Source: Candidatus Poribacteria bacterium
GTDB taxonomy: Bacteria; Poribacteria; WGA-4E; WGA-3G
Assembly (NCBI GenBank): GCA_022819945.1
Contig: JAJEGI010000044.1
Location: 16,912-80,911 of the forward strand
Reading direction: 5' to 3'
DNA: 64,000 bases
Part shown: one piece after another, positions 54,206-62,617 of the stretch
Position numbering within the stretch: the first letter of the stretch is position 1
How the letters are laid out: every line of letters begins with the position of its first letter
Position numbers and translations under genes: made by a program
Notes under the pieces: generated by a model
The model's database searches: none
What the model saw: the letters and a program-made list of their open reading frames with translations, nothing else
Told to the model about the DNA's origin: nothing

Positions 54206-55366
54206 TTATCGCGACCAGAGCGGAATCAATACTTTTGTTAACTGCGCTAAACTCTCCAGGTTGTGTGCTGGAAGGAAATAGTCTACATACGGCAACGCCG
54301 TGCGGATACCTCGGCAGATCGGCTGATAACCGTCGCTCCCCAGCAACGGATTGAGCCAGATTAAGCGGTAGGCATGCCGATGCAACATCTCCATAGAACG
54401 CCGTAGCACATCTACATCGCCTCGATCCCAACCGTCGCTAATAAGAATAACGACTGACCGATACGCCGATAGAGATGGCGCGAACTGCCGATAGAATTCC
54501 AATAGACTTTCACCAATCTTTGTCCCACCCGACCAGTCCGGTACGACATTCGCCACTTCATTCAAACCCTCCGCTAACCCTTTCCGCCGAAGGAGTCCGG
54601 TAATGTCTGTCAAGTGTGTGCTGAAAACTGCGACTTCTATTTCTCTCAGTTCCTGTTGCATGCCGTAGATAAATTGGATCAGGAACTTGGCATAGCAATC
54701 CATAGAGCCGCTCACATCACAGAGGAGTAGGATCTTAGTTTTCTTAATCTTCTGCTGTTTCCGAATTAATTCGAGGGGTTCACCACCGTGTACGAGACTC
54801 TTTCGCCAACTCCGTCGAAAGTCGATAGTTTTGCCTTTTTTGCCCACAACCTTTCGGCGACTCAACTTTGTTGCCAACACCGCTGCCAGCTTCGCGACAA
54901 TTTCTCGCGCTTTTTCCATATCCTCCGTTGTGAATTCGCTGAAATCCTTCTGGGTAAGGACATCTTCCACGCTATAGGCAAGTGGGTCGTCTTCCTCGCC
55001 TTCTTCCTCATCGTCCTCTGTTTCAGCATCCAACCACTGCTCCATCATATCCTGTTCGTCGGTAGCATCGGAGAGGTCTTGGAGGCTGGACGGTTCAGGG
55101 ACTTCATTTTCTGTTTCAACTGCCTCAAATTCGGTGCGCGGGTATCGCCAAAACAGGTTAAAAGCAAGGTCAAATGTCTTTATATCGGTTTCCTTCGTAA
55201 TAAGGTTCGTCCGTGCTGTGTGATAAAACGCGTCCCGCTCACCGATGTCAATCAGTTCAACGCTTTTGCACCAACTCAGTTGGTTGGTTGTTGTGACGTT
55301 GATGTCCATCTGTCGGAGCAATCGGCAGAAGTCTGTAATCTGTTGGAGGAGTGTTTGGTTAGTCAT
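54206..55366 (-). CDS. CoxE-like vWA protein
   Basis: 386 residues. N-terminal all-helical domain typical of CoxE-like proteins (TDFCRLLRQMDINVTTTNQL; DLAFNLFWRYPR), an acidic middle (DAETEDDEEEGEEDDPLA), and a vWA domain with full MIDAS (LLCDVSGSMDCYAKF, GGTKIGESLLE, LISDGWDRGD). CoxE/VWA proteins normally work with a MoxR-type AAA+ ATPase in metallocofactor or complex maturation; none is visible here. The start overlaps the upstream MNT-HepT gene end by eight bases, so it appears to be the last gene of the toxin-antitoxin-like run. Confidence 0.85.
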   Translation of the reverse strand: MTNQTLLQQITDFCRLLRQMDINVTTTNQLSWCKSVELIDIGERDAFYHTARTNLITKETDIKTFDLAFNLFWRYPRTEFEAVETENEVPEPSSLQDLSDATDEQDMMEQWLDAETEDDEEEGEEDDPLAYSVEDVLTQKDFSEFTTEDMEKAREIVAKLAAVLATKLSRRKVVGKKGKTIDFRRSWRKSLVHGGEPLELIRKQQKIKKTKILLLCDVSGSMDCYAKFLIQFIYGMQQELREIEVAVFSTHLTDITGLLRRKGLAEGLNEVANVVPDWSGGTKIGESLLEFYRQFAPSLSAYRSVVILISDGWDRGDVDVLRRSMEMLHRHAYRLIWLNPLLGSDGYQPICRGIRTALPYVDYFLPAHNLESLAQLTKVLIPLWSR

Positions 55367-56315
55367 TTTCTTCTTTCTTCAGCCACGTTATGAACGCGTC
55401 CAATTCTTTGGAGATGCTCGGGAATACTTTGTTCACTCGCTCGGCATTTTTGAGCATTTGTTCGTAGTCTAATTTAGCACCGTAGATATAGAGGAAGACG
55501 TGACGGAATCCCAGAAGATCCTGTAGTTCCGTAAAAGTTTTTTTGGACAGGACAGGTCCCCGTGTCGTTCTTGATTCCGCCATTTGCTGTAGGAGAGTTT
55601 TATGCCACTCTTCCGCTGCAGGCAATGCCTTGTCAATCTCGCGTGCAATGTGCTCGAAAATATTTTCCAATTGCTTATAGAAATCGTAGAGGTACCTGGC
55701 AATCTCAAGCTCTATACTCCGTCTGTACCGCGCGGGGGCATCTTCAATATTTTGTAAGGCTTCCCCAATGAGTCGAACTGCATCCGATACGTTTGTGTAT
55801 CCATCGAAAATGCGCTGTATTAATTCCTCCTGATTCACTACGTTAGTTTCCTCTCTTTTTATCAGGGTTGCTTGGCAGTTAGGTCTGGTGGTTGTGGCGA
55901 AGCAGATTCCATTTTTTTCAAGAAGCACGGCTTGATTCTGAATACGTTCTCGAAACCGGCCTTTACAATTGTCAAAATTGACTAAATCGATTCTGAATTC
56001 TTGGCTAAACCCGATAGTTTGAGCAACGGCACGAAAATATAGGTCAGATGGCATCCCCCAAACGGCAATATCAATATCTGACCGTTTCGAGAACCATTTC
56101 TGTCCTGCAAGTGACCCGAAGACAGCGACTTGTGTTGCACCGAAATCTTCATAAAGCATCGCTGCGACCCGATGTGCAGTCTGCCAGGCACGTTGCAGTA
56201 ATGCGGCATCTACTTTCCGATTCTGGAGGTGTTGGTCAAGCCGCCGCCGCCGTTTTGCCAATTCTTCAGGCGATAAATCTTTCGTTGTGCGATGGTCTTC
56301 TGTGGGTTGATGCAT
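55359..56315 (-). CDS. single-chain MNT-HepT-like fusion, copy 1
   Basis: 318 residues from ATG 56315 (AGGAGG upstream, better than a start 13 codons earlier). Residues about 1-115: a minimal nucleotidyltransferase antitoxin domain (QVAVFGSLAGQKWFSKRSD-IDIAVWG, with GS and DxD metal ligands). Residues about 160-318: a HepT-like helical domain. In HepT/MNT pairs the MNT AMPylates and silences the HEPN RNase. Here the conserved FRH-x2-RN-x-Y of the other copies reads FRHVFLYIY, so the toxin half may be inactive. Ends overlapping the CoxE-like gene. Confidence 0.8.
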   Translation of the reverse strand: MHQPTEDHRTTKDLSPEELAKRRRRLDQHLQNRKVDAALLQRAWQTAHRVAAMLYEDFGATQVAVFGSLAGQKWFSKRSDIDIAVWGMPSDLYFRAVAQTIGFSQEFRIDLVNFDNCKGRFRERIQNQAVLLEKNGICFATTTRPNCQATLIKREETNVVNQEELIQRIFDGYTNVSDAVRLIGEALQNIEDAPARYRRSIELEIARYLYDFYKQLENIFEHIAREIDKALPAAEEWHKTLLQQMAESRTTRGPVLSKKTFTELQDLLGFRHVFLYIYGAKLDYEQMLKNAERVNKVFPSISKELDAFITWLKKEEND

Positions 56316-56331
56316 CTCACAACCTCCTTGA

Positions 56332-57231
56332 CTACTCGTTTGACTCTTGCCCATTTAACCATGCTATAAACACGTCTAATTCTTTAGAAAGCCTGTTAAA
56401 CAACTGGCTAACCTGCTTTGCATGTCTCTCCGCTCTTTTGTAGATGAGTTCATCTTCATAGATGTTCCTGAAAACGTGGCGAAACTCTAAAAGTTCCTCT
56501 AAAACCTCAAAAGTTTCTTGAGAAATCACAGGTTGCCGTTCTGCTTGTGGTTCTGCCATCTGTGTGAGTAATTCTTTATGCCATCTACTTCCGTCAGGCA
56601 TGCGTAAATCAACATCAAGGGCGATTCGTCTAAAAATGTTCTCCATTCCTCTATAGCAGTCAACAAGATTTTTGGCGATTGTCGTTTCTATCTCTTCTTT
56701 GTATTCAATAGGAGCAGTTTTAATTTTTTCTAACCGCTCCTCAATTTTTTTTAGGGTTCTTTCTATTTTACTGCGTTCATCGGAGATACGCTGGATGAGT
56801 TCACTCCTGTCCATTTTGTAGATTTTCCCTTTTTTAATAGGAATCAATTGGCTCTGGATTCTCTCGCGAAATAACCCTTTAGAACTCTCAAAATCGATTA
56901 AATCAACCTTAAACAACCCGCTGATATCCGAGGCTATTGACGATGCACGGAAGTATTTGTCATTTGGAATCCCCCAGACAGCAATATCAATATCTGACCA
57001 TTTTGAGAATGCCTCTGGTTCGGCGAGCGATCCGAAGACAGCAACTTGTGTTGCCCCAAAGTCTTTATAAAGGACCGCTGCAATCCGATGTGCAGTCTGC
57101 CAGGCGCGTTGCAGCAACGCCTCATCAACCTTCCGGTTCTGGAATTGTTGATCGAGTCGCCGCCGGTATTCCGCTAATTCTTCAGGCGATAAATCTTTCG
57201 CTGTGCGATGGGTATCTGTAGGTTGATGCAT
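56332..57231 (-). CDS. single-chain MNT-HepT-like fusion, copy 2
   Basis: 299 residues. Same N-terminal part as copy 1 (MHQPTDTHRTAKDLSPEELA, then FGSLAEPEAFSKWSD-IDIAVWG), followed by a HepT-like helical domain with an intact FRHVFRNIYEDEL motif. A coiled-coil segment (ERSKIERTLKKIEERLEKIK) joins the domains. AGGAGA before the ATG, 16 bp spacing to copy 1. The nucleotide sequence of the first 300 bases is close to both other copies while the 3' halves differ strongly, pointing to gene conversion of the antitoxin half. Confidence 0.82.
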   Translation of the reverse strand: MHQPTDTHRTAKDLSPEELAEYRRRLDQQFQNRKVDEALLQRAWQTAHRIAAVLYKDFGATQVAVFGSLAEPEAFSKWSDIDIAVWGIPNDKYFRASSIASDISGLFKVDLIDFESSKGLFRERIQSQLIPIKKGKIYKMDRSELIQRISDERSKIERTLKKIEERLEKIKTAPIEYKEEIETTIAKNLVDCYRGMENIFRRIALDVDLRMPDGSRWHKELLTQMAEPQAERQPVISQETFEVLEELLEFRHVFRNIYEDELIYKRAERHAKQVSQLFNRLSKELDVFIAWLNGQESNE

Positions 57232-57247
57232 GTCATGATCTCCTTAA

Positions 57248-58192
57248 CTACGCATCCGATTCCTGCTGCTTTAACCATCCTATGAACACGTCCAATTCTG
57301 TAGACAGACCGTCAAATATATCGCAGACTTGCTGTGCGTTCTCAACCGTTTTCTCGATCTCCAATTCAAATACGTAGATGTTTCTAATACGGTGGCGGAA
57401 CTTTAAAATAAGTGTTAAAGCGGCGGCTGTTTTTTCAGAAATCACAGATGGACGCGATGCGCGTGACGTTGACATTTGTTGTAATAAGTCTGTGTGCCAA
57501 TTTTCCCCTTGAGGTTCATCCATGTCAATTTCTTCAGCGACCCGTTTGAAAATGTTCTCCAGTCCCATGTAGAAAACAGGGAGACGCATGGCGACCAGGT
57601 CTTTGAGATCTATCATATCTTCAGCAGATGCCGCTTCCATTTTTTTCAGACGGACCTTGATTTCTGCGACAGTTCGTTCTATTTTGCCGCGCTCATCAGC
57701 GATTCGCTCAATGAGTTCTCGGTTGTTCATTTCGTCGTCTATTTCTTTCCTTTCTGTGCGGATTGTCTGACTGCTACAGACTGTTTCTCCCTGTTGAACT
57801 GGTATAGCTTGGCTTTGAATCCGCTTGCGAAATCGTCCTTTCGCGCTGTGGAAGTTGACGAGATCGATTTTGAACTCTGGACTGACGTTTCTGATTTCCC
57901 ACAACGCATTGAGATATGTGTCACCAGAAAGACCCCAAACGGCAATATCGATATCCGACCCTTTTGAGAACCATTTCTGTCCCACAAGAGACCCGAAGAC
58001 AGCGACTTCTGTTGCACCAAAATCTTCATAAAGCATCGCTGCGACCCGATGTGCAGTCTGCCAGGCGCGTTGTAGTAACGCCTCATCCACTTTCCGGTTT
58101 TTGAAGTGTTGATCAAGCTTGCGGCGATATTCGGCTAATTCTTCAGGCGATAAATCTTTTGCTGTGCGATGGTCTTCTGTGGGTTGATGCAT
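57248..58192 (-). CDS. single-chain MNT-HepT-like fusion, copy 3
   Basis: 314 residues, first in the array. MNT part: EVAVFGSLVGQKWFSKGSD-IDIAVWG. Linker with a basic coiled coil (ERGKIERTVAEIKVRLKKME), then the HepT-like part with FRHRIRNIYVFELE. AGGAGA before the ATG, driven by a promoter at 58214-58242. Followed by copy 2 after 16 bp. A fused one-chain arrangement is unusual for HepT/MNT, which normally are two genes; it may work as an intramolecular toxin-antitoxin switch. Confidence 0.82.
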   Translation of the reverse strand: MHQPTEDHRTAKDLSPEELAEYRRKLDQHFKNRKVDEALLQRAWQTAHRVAAMLYEDFGATEVAVFGSLVGQKWFSKGSDIDIAVWGLSGDTYLNALWEIRNVSPEFKIDLVNFHSAKGRFRKRIQSQAIPVQQGETVCSSQTIRTERKEIDDEMNNRELIERIADERGKIERTVAEIKVRLKKMEAASAEDMIDLKDLVAMRLPVFYMGLENIFKRVAEEIDMDEPQGENWHTDLLQQMSTSRASRPSVISEKTAAALTLILKFRHRIRNIYVFELEIEKTVENAQQVCDIFDGLSTELDVFIGWLKQQESDA

Positions 58193-58213
58193 ATCGTTAT
58201 CTCCTTAGAGAAT

Positions 58214-58242
58214 AGGATAGCATGAAATGGGTTGGCGTGCAA
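58214..58242 (-). promoter_or_regulatory. promoter of the MNT-HepT array
   Basis: Minus strand TTGCAC (58237-58242), 17-bp spacer, TATCCT (58214-58219) with TGC before it. It follows directly on the terminator of the HEPN-S1 gene. Confidence 0.6.
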
Positions 58243-58243
58243 C

Positions 58244-58281
58244 AAAAAAGAGACGGGAGAACCTTTTCGGCTTCCCGTCTC
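58244..58281 (-). terminator. terminator of the HEPN-S1 gene
   Basis: GAGACGGGA (58250-58258) / TCCCGTCTC (58273-58281), then six T on the minus strand. Confidence 0.85.
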
Positions 58282-58311
58282 AATTATCTGCGTTTTTTGC
58301 AGGTTTATTAA

Positions 58312-59622
58312 CTATGTGCCATAACCAAATGCTGTCTGGGTATGACTGGGCGACGATATTTTGTCCAATTTACCGGACGAATTCCAGCCATCACAGAGAC
58401 GTAAACTTATTTTTTCGTTTTCACGATCAACATGCGATATGATTGCCGAAATCTTGTCCGCTTCTTGCAGTTGGTCGAAGATATCTGGGGGTATGGTTGA
58501 TTGGTAAATCAATCCTGATATCCCCTCTTCAAGTTCGACGAATGCTCCATGTGCATCATGAAGTCTGGTAATGGTACCTTTGACTTCTGAATCCTTTTGA
58601 TATCGCTGTTCGTCTACTCTATTTTTCCACTCATCATGCTTGGATTTCAGCCTTAGTGAAGGGAGTTTCTCACTATTATCTTCGTTGAGGTCGATGACGA
58701 TAACCTCAACCTTATCGCCCTGCGAAATCACGTCGGATGGATGGTTTGGGCGTTTCAAAGTCAATTCAGATCGTGGGATAAATCCCTCAACCTCACCGAG
58801 TGCTACAAATACACCTGTAGTGGTGATTCGTTCTACTTTTGCTGTCAAGGTCTGTCCAACTTCGGGCGTGCTGGAAACCTCCGCGTTCTTTTGCAGAGAT
58901 GAGAGTTCCAAAGAAGGAGTACTGATTGTGGCTTCTGCATAAGTTGTATCTTCTTCTGCTTCTACGGGTTGGTTCTGTTCATTTATAGAGTGTTCCGTGG
59001 AGTTGATCGGCTTCAGGGCTGTTAGTTGATTTAAGGTATCGGCTATGTTTGTGCAGTATTCTTCGATTGTCACGAGCCTTTTGTCTGTTGCTTCTTGTTG
59101 TTTCTTGAACCTTGTTAATTCTCCCCGCACTTTTTCCAAGTTTGACTCACTGTCATAAGGAAAAAGTTGATTGCGGATGACCTCAATTTTGCGCTTTTCA
59201 TCTGGTTCGTTGATTTCGCCTAGGACTTTGCTGATGAGAGACAGTAGTGTTTGAGTCTTCCCAGAATCGATGTCCTCCAGTTTTGGATGCGCCCACAGTT
59301 TTCTACCTTTCCTTATGTCTTCCATGTCAGTCCGGACCGTGGAATCAGCGTCAAATTCCTCACAGAAAGAAACCACATCCTTCCAATATCCTGTGACCAT
59401 ATCTGGGAAATCGCCAATATCTATTGCTTCTGTCGCTTCAATTTCATTGTTAAGTATGATTGGTTTGTCGGATTTGCGAGTTAATACTTTGCTGATTAAT
59501 TCTTCTGGTTTTGCGTCCGGATGCTTCTTCAAGCATCGGATAATGAACCTACGCATAGGATCCCGATATATAGTGTATCCTGCGTAGAGTGCATCTCGGT
59601 TAGGGTATTTTGTAGTAATCAT
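58312..59622 (-). CDS. Swt1-like HEPN protein with two S1 RNA-binding domains
   Basis: 436 residues. Residues about 15-135 resemble the Swt1-family HEPN domain (YRDPMRRFIIRCLKKH; DIRKGRKLWAHP), with an R107-x4-H112 pair fitting the HEPN RNase motif. A linker with a coiled coil follows. Two S1 domains stand at about 254-327 (GQTLTAKVERITTTGVFVAL) and 343-410 (VKGTITRLHDAHGAFVELEEG). S1 domains bind RNA, so this looks like an RNA-targeted nuclease or sensor. CGGAGG before the ATG. Neighbours are MNT-HepT fusions, supporting a stress or defence role; no direct evidence. Confidence 0.75.
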   Translation of the reverse strand: MITTKYPNRDALYAGYTIYRDPMRRFIIRCLKKHPDAKPEELISKVLTRKSDKPIILNNEIEATEAIDIGDFPDMVTGYWKDVVSFCEEFDADSTVRTDMEDIRKGRKLWAHPKLEDIDSGKTQTLLSLISKVLGEINEPDEKRKIEVIRNQLFPYDSESNLEKVRGELTRFKKQQEATDKRLVTIEEYCTNIADTLNQLTALKPINSTEHSINEQNQPVEAEEDTTYAEATISTPSLELSSLQKNAEVSSTPEVGQTLTAKVERITTTGVFVALGEVEGFIPRSELTLKRPNHPSDVISQGDKVEVIVIDLNEDNSEKLPSLRLKSKHDEWKNRVDEQRYQKDSEVKGTITRLHDAHGAFVELEEGISGLIYQSTIPPDIFDQLQEADKISAIISHVDRENEKISLRLCDGWNSSGKLDKISSPSHTQTAFGYGT

Positions 59623-59814
59623 ATTTAAAGCCTCCGTATAGGTAAAATTTTTATTCTAATATTCTCTTCTGAGTTTGGGTTTTCTCGGAAAAATTGGTTA
59701 ATCATTAGTTTACTCCTAACGTTTATTTATACAATATTGGTTGAATGGTCGAATGCTGGTTTCAGAGAAAATTCTATTTATAGTTGTAGGTGCAGCTACA
59801 AAGGGTCAACTGAA

Positions 59815-60903
59815 CTAAATTCCTCTAGATAATTCCTCCTTTATGTTTATTATGTCTATATAATCGTTTACTCGTTCGGATGCCAAAGTGCCACTCCTAT
59901 CAAAATAGTAGTAGCGATGAGGATTTTTGATCTGATAACTCTTATGTGGGTTCTGATCTCTCCACAACCCGACAATTGCAACGTTAAACTCCTGAAAAGA
60001 AATACTGGGATCCAATAGACCCACCACTTTTTTATACGTGTATAACGCTGGATGATGATGTTGTTGGCTCTTAGCTGCGCCATAAATCTGCAGTGCCTCT
60101 TTTGGAATCCGCTTGCCTATAGAGTTTTTGTTGAGGTCCGGTATATCCAGATATTTGGCGCGTAGATATTCCTCGCGACTTAATTGAGGAGCAGAGTCTA
60201 CTTGCCTTGGAGTTCGGAGCGGTTGTGGTAATTCCTGAGGGAATTTGGTGGGTAGCGTAGTTATAGGTTCAGATATCGGTTTCTTTTTCGGAGATTCGCT
60301 GGGTATCCGCTGTGTTGCGGGAGATTGTAACAATTCTGGTTCATCTGGTATCACAATCGGATCCAGCAATTGTTTTCTCTGTGTTATGCTTCTGGCAGTA
60401 TCTGCCCAATTTGAAGTATTGCACACTTCTTTTGTGCCAAAACGATTGTTGTGGTAAGACAGATAACCTTCTTTACAGCCATGCGCGAAAAGTTTTTTAG
60501 TAATCTCAACTCGATTTTCGAGAGTTGACAGACTTTTGCTATTTTTAGAGTTTCCAAGTGTGTTATAGGCGAGATTGTCGCGTGAGACGCGAAAATTGAG
60601 AGTCTGCTCAATTTTGCTGAGCATATCAAAATTCGGTAGTGTACTAAGATCTGTGTCAGTGTAGGTAGACAGTATCTGATAATCAAATTGGAGTTGGTTA
60701 AAACCAACAATGAGGTCAGCAGTTTGAAGGTCGTTGATAAGATTTGTGACTTGTGATTTAGTATAGTTGTGATATTTACGGTTTGTGGTGTCGTATGTTA
60801 AAGCATCTTTTAAACCCATTTGGTCTACTTTAGACCATCCACCAACTTCAGCAGCGGATCTCTGGGTGCTGATGCCAAAATAGATAACACGAGGTGAAGT
60901 CAT
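59815..60903 (-). CDS. DEDD exonuclease-like protein, catalytic residues apparently lost
   Basis: 362 residues from ATG 60903 (AAGGAGC upstream; a start eight codons earlier lacks it). The N-terminal 150 residues match the RNase H-like 3'-5' exonuclease module with ADLIVGFNQLQFDYQIL and LPNFDMLSKIE, D74 and D93 kept. The first motif, FDTETQ in active members as I remember, reads YFGISTQ here (residues 8-14). The last motif (CRxDV) reads ENRVEI at about 130. So D/E/D ligands are missing. A Pro-rich linker and a helical C-terminal domain (HPALYTYKKVVGLLDP) follow. Possibly a nucleic-acid-binding regulator. Confidence 0.65.
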   Translation of the reverse strand: MTSPRVIYFGISTQRSAAEVGGWSKVDQMGLKDALTYDTTNRKYHNYTKSQVTNLINDLQTADLIVGFNQLQFDYQILSTYTDTDLSTLPNFDMLSKIEQTLNFRVSRDNLAYNTLGNSKNSKSLSTLENRVEITKKLFAHGCKEGYLSYHNNRFGTKEVCNTSNWADTARSITQRKQLLDPIVIPDEPELLQSPATQRIPSESPKKKPISEPITTLPTKFPQELPQPLRTPRQVDSAPQLSREEYLRAKYLDIPDLNKNSIGKRIPKEALQIYGAAKSQQHHHPALYTYKKVVGLLDPSISFQEFNVAIVGLWRDQNPHKSYQIKNPHRYYYFDRSGTLASERVNDYIDIINIKEELSRGI

Positions 60904-61194
60904 AAAATGCTCCTTTTGTGTTACCACTGTGGTCGTTAACCAAGTGTATATTTAATTTGTGATTTTTTAACGGAATTTTCACTTTTTGTTTTTTGAATAC
61001 CTTTTTTGATGGGTGGTTATGGTTGTGGTCTCAGGACTTTGACCTTTTTTAGTTTCAAGTTTCAGGTTCCATAAGTTTGTTTAAGAAGTGAAGCATGCTT
61101 TAATAAAGTCTAACACATCTGTAAAGATTTTGCAAATTAAAATTTGCGAATTTTGGTACTGCCTGATCTACTACAGGCCCACGCAATAGATCAC

Positions 61195-61416
61195 CTACAC
61201 GTATGGAGCGGACAACAATGTCCTTTCAATAGCGGTAGGCAGTTGGATTAAGTGAAAACGATTGGCTGTATAGGCATAATCTTCACCGTTTTCATCTATG
61301 ACGCTGATATAACCGTGAGATGCTGCTTCGTCATCCTGAACCACACGATAAACTTTCCCTACTTCAAGAGAAACGGCATATCTATCCTTATTAAGACATA
61401 GACCATTATGTTTTCT
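61195..61416 (-). pseudogene. small conserved-type protein gene without usable start
   Basis: In the 60904-61481 gap. Minus-strand frame of 73 codons: ... LCLNKDRYAVSLEVGKVYRV, then VQDDEAASHGYISVIDENGE, DYAYTANRFHLIQLP and stop at 61195. The composition is that of a real small protein; I remember similar 70-residue proteins with EDYLYP endings in cyanobacteria and others. No ATG, GTG or TTG lies before the conserved part, and a TAA closes the frame at 61417. ATG 61404-61406 is in another frame, so a one-base change near the start is likely. Confidence 0.5.
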
Positions 61417-61481
61417 TTAGACATATTAACATTCATTCTCTATTCATTTGTATGTGAGAAGGTACTGAAGTCCCCTCGGGG

Positions 61482-61724
61482 TTAGGTTAATTCGAGTTTT
61501 TCAATCATCTTGTCAACCCATTTGTCAAATGCGATCCATATATTGTAGATTGCGCCAATGATCATTAAAATCAACAGTAAAGGAAAAGCGATTACTTTCC
61601 ACAGTCCTTTGAACATAACGATAATTATAGCAAAAAAGAGTTCCGCGAGTCTTTCAATATCTTTTTCGCATACTTTCAAAACAATAAGCGTCAAAAGAAA
61701 TATAATGATTCCATTTTGATTCAT
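61482..61724 (-). CDS. small two-helix membrane protein
   Basis: 80 residues with two hydrophobic segments (GIIIFLLTLIVLKV and VIAFPLLLILMIIGAIYNI) around an amphipathic middle, and a charged C-terminus (DKWVDKMIEKLELT). The start overlaps the upstream DUF805 stop by four bases (ATGA), so translation is coupled. Family unknown. Confidence 0.65.
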   Translation of the reverse strand: MNQNGIIIFLLTLIVLKVCEKDIERLAELFFAIIIVMFKGLWKVIAFPLLLILMIIGAIYNIWIAFDKWVDKMIEKLELT

Positions 61725-62089
61725 GATTTTGATCTCTGCGAAAGTAACTTAGTCGGTGGGTCACCATACTTATTTGAACCTTCATTGCCTTTGAGGAAGC
61801 CACAAACGATTGTGAAGTAGATAACAGCAATAGGTGGTAGAAGTAGTAGGAGTATGTGCCAGCCAGACCTATTTGTATCATGGAGTCGTTTTACTATAAC
61901 ACTTGTTGCTGTTATCGTCAGTATCCCCCAAAGGGGTAATGTGATTAATAAACCGACTATGTTAAAGCTGGTGAGGAAGTAGAGGAATAGCATCTTAGCT
62001 GCGAAATTGGCGATTATCGCTATCCAATAATCTCTACGGTCTGCACGTCCAATATAAAGGTTGGAATACCACCAAAGGAATATATTCAT
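61721..62089 (-). CDS. DUF805 membrane protein
   Basis: 122 residues with three or four membrane helices. The DUF805 signature is complete: YIGRADRRDYW near the start, VIVKRLHDTNRSGW before the last helix and GFLKGNEGSNKYGDPP at the end. Function unknown; the family is found in phage and chromosomal accessory regions as well as core loci. Translationally coupled to the next small membrane protein. No clear ribosome site; the ATG is supported by the conserved N-terminus. Confidence 0.85.
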   Translation of the reverse strand: MNIFLWWYSNLYIGRADRRDYWIAIIANFAAKMLFLYFLTSFNIVGLLITLPLWGILTITATSVIVKRLHDTNRSGWHILLLLLPPIAVIYFTIVCGFLKGNEGSNKYGDPPTKLLSQRSKS

Positions 62090-62287
62090 TGTAATATCTC
62101 AAAATGTGTGGAGAGGGTTTTCATTCTCTTTTACGTGGAATTAAAGTATGCAGCATAGCATAGTTGGTCAAAGGGAATCCCCCGTGCTAAAGAAATGCAA
62201 TACCTGTTAAATAATCAGCATGGGTGGGTATAGTACCAAAGATTCTACTTATAATGCGTGTTTTTTGAGGATGCATAGTTTTCTTCA

Positions 62288-62365
62288 GCATAGTTATCCT
62301 ATCTGACTCGGTAAGCGGTAGAGGCCGTACCAAGCGGCGCGAGTCAGATTCTCTACTAACTATGC
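62288..62365. repeat. large nested inverted repeat
   Basis: Outer arms GCATAGTT (62288-62295) / AACTATGC (62358-62365), inner arms ATCTGACTCG (62301-62310) / CGAGTCAGAT (62340-62349), 29-nt loop. GCATAGTT also occurs nearby at about 62153 and 62273. No tRNA features. The 62090-62617 gap has no gene. Confidence 0.6.
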
Positions 62366-62376
62366 ATGATAATATT

Positions 62377-62419
62377 ATATCACAATTATCGACTATAGTC
62401 ATATCACAGTTATCGACTA
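62377..62419 (+). repeat. tandem 19-nt direct repeat
   Basis: ATATCACAATTATCGACTA (62377-62395) and ATATCACAGTTATCGACTA (62401-62419), one mismatch, 24-bp period. Could be an operator or iteron pair. Confidence 0.55.
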
Positions 62420-62511
62420 CTAAAGTTTGGACAATTTTTTTAGAATAGGAAACCGTTAGACTGTTCCCTCTTTCGTAGAATAGGAGACCGGGGGGCCATT
62501 CACTCTTGTGC

Positions 62512-62552
62512 TTTTTCTACGAGTTCGCCGCTGTCCAAAACTCGTAGAAAAA
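62512..62552. terminator. long hairpin after the methyltransferase gene
   Basis: Perfect 14-bp stem TTTTTCTACGAGTT (62512-62525) / AACTCGTAGAAAAA (62539-62552), 13-nt loop; T/A runs within the stem allow termination on either strand. Confidence 0.65.
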
Positions 62553-62617
62553 TAGAAAGTGCCTTCAAAACACGATACGAAACAGGCGGAAACTGTCCAA
62601 ACTTTAGTAATGTCTAA

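Noticed and set aside
62301..62349. Hairpin considered as a tRNA or tRNA fragment
   Set aside because: No D-, anticodon- or T-arm pattern, no CCA end.
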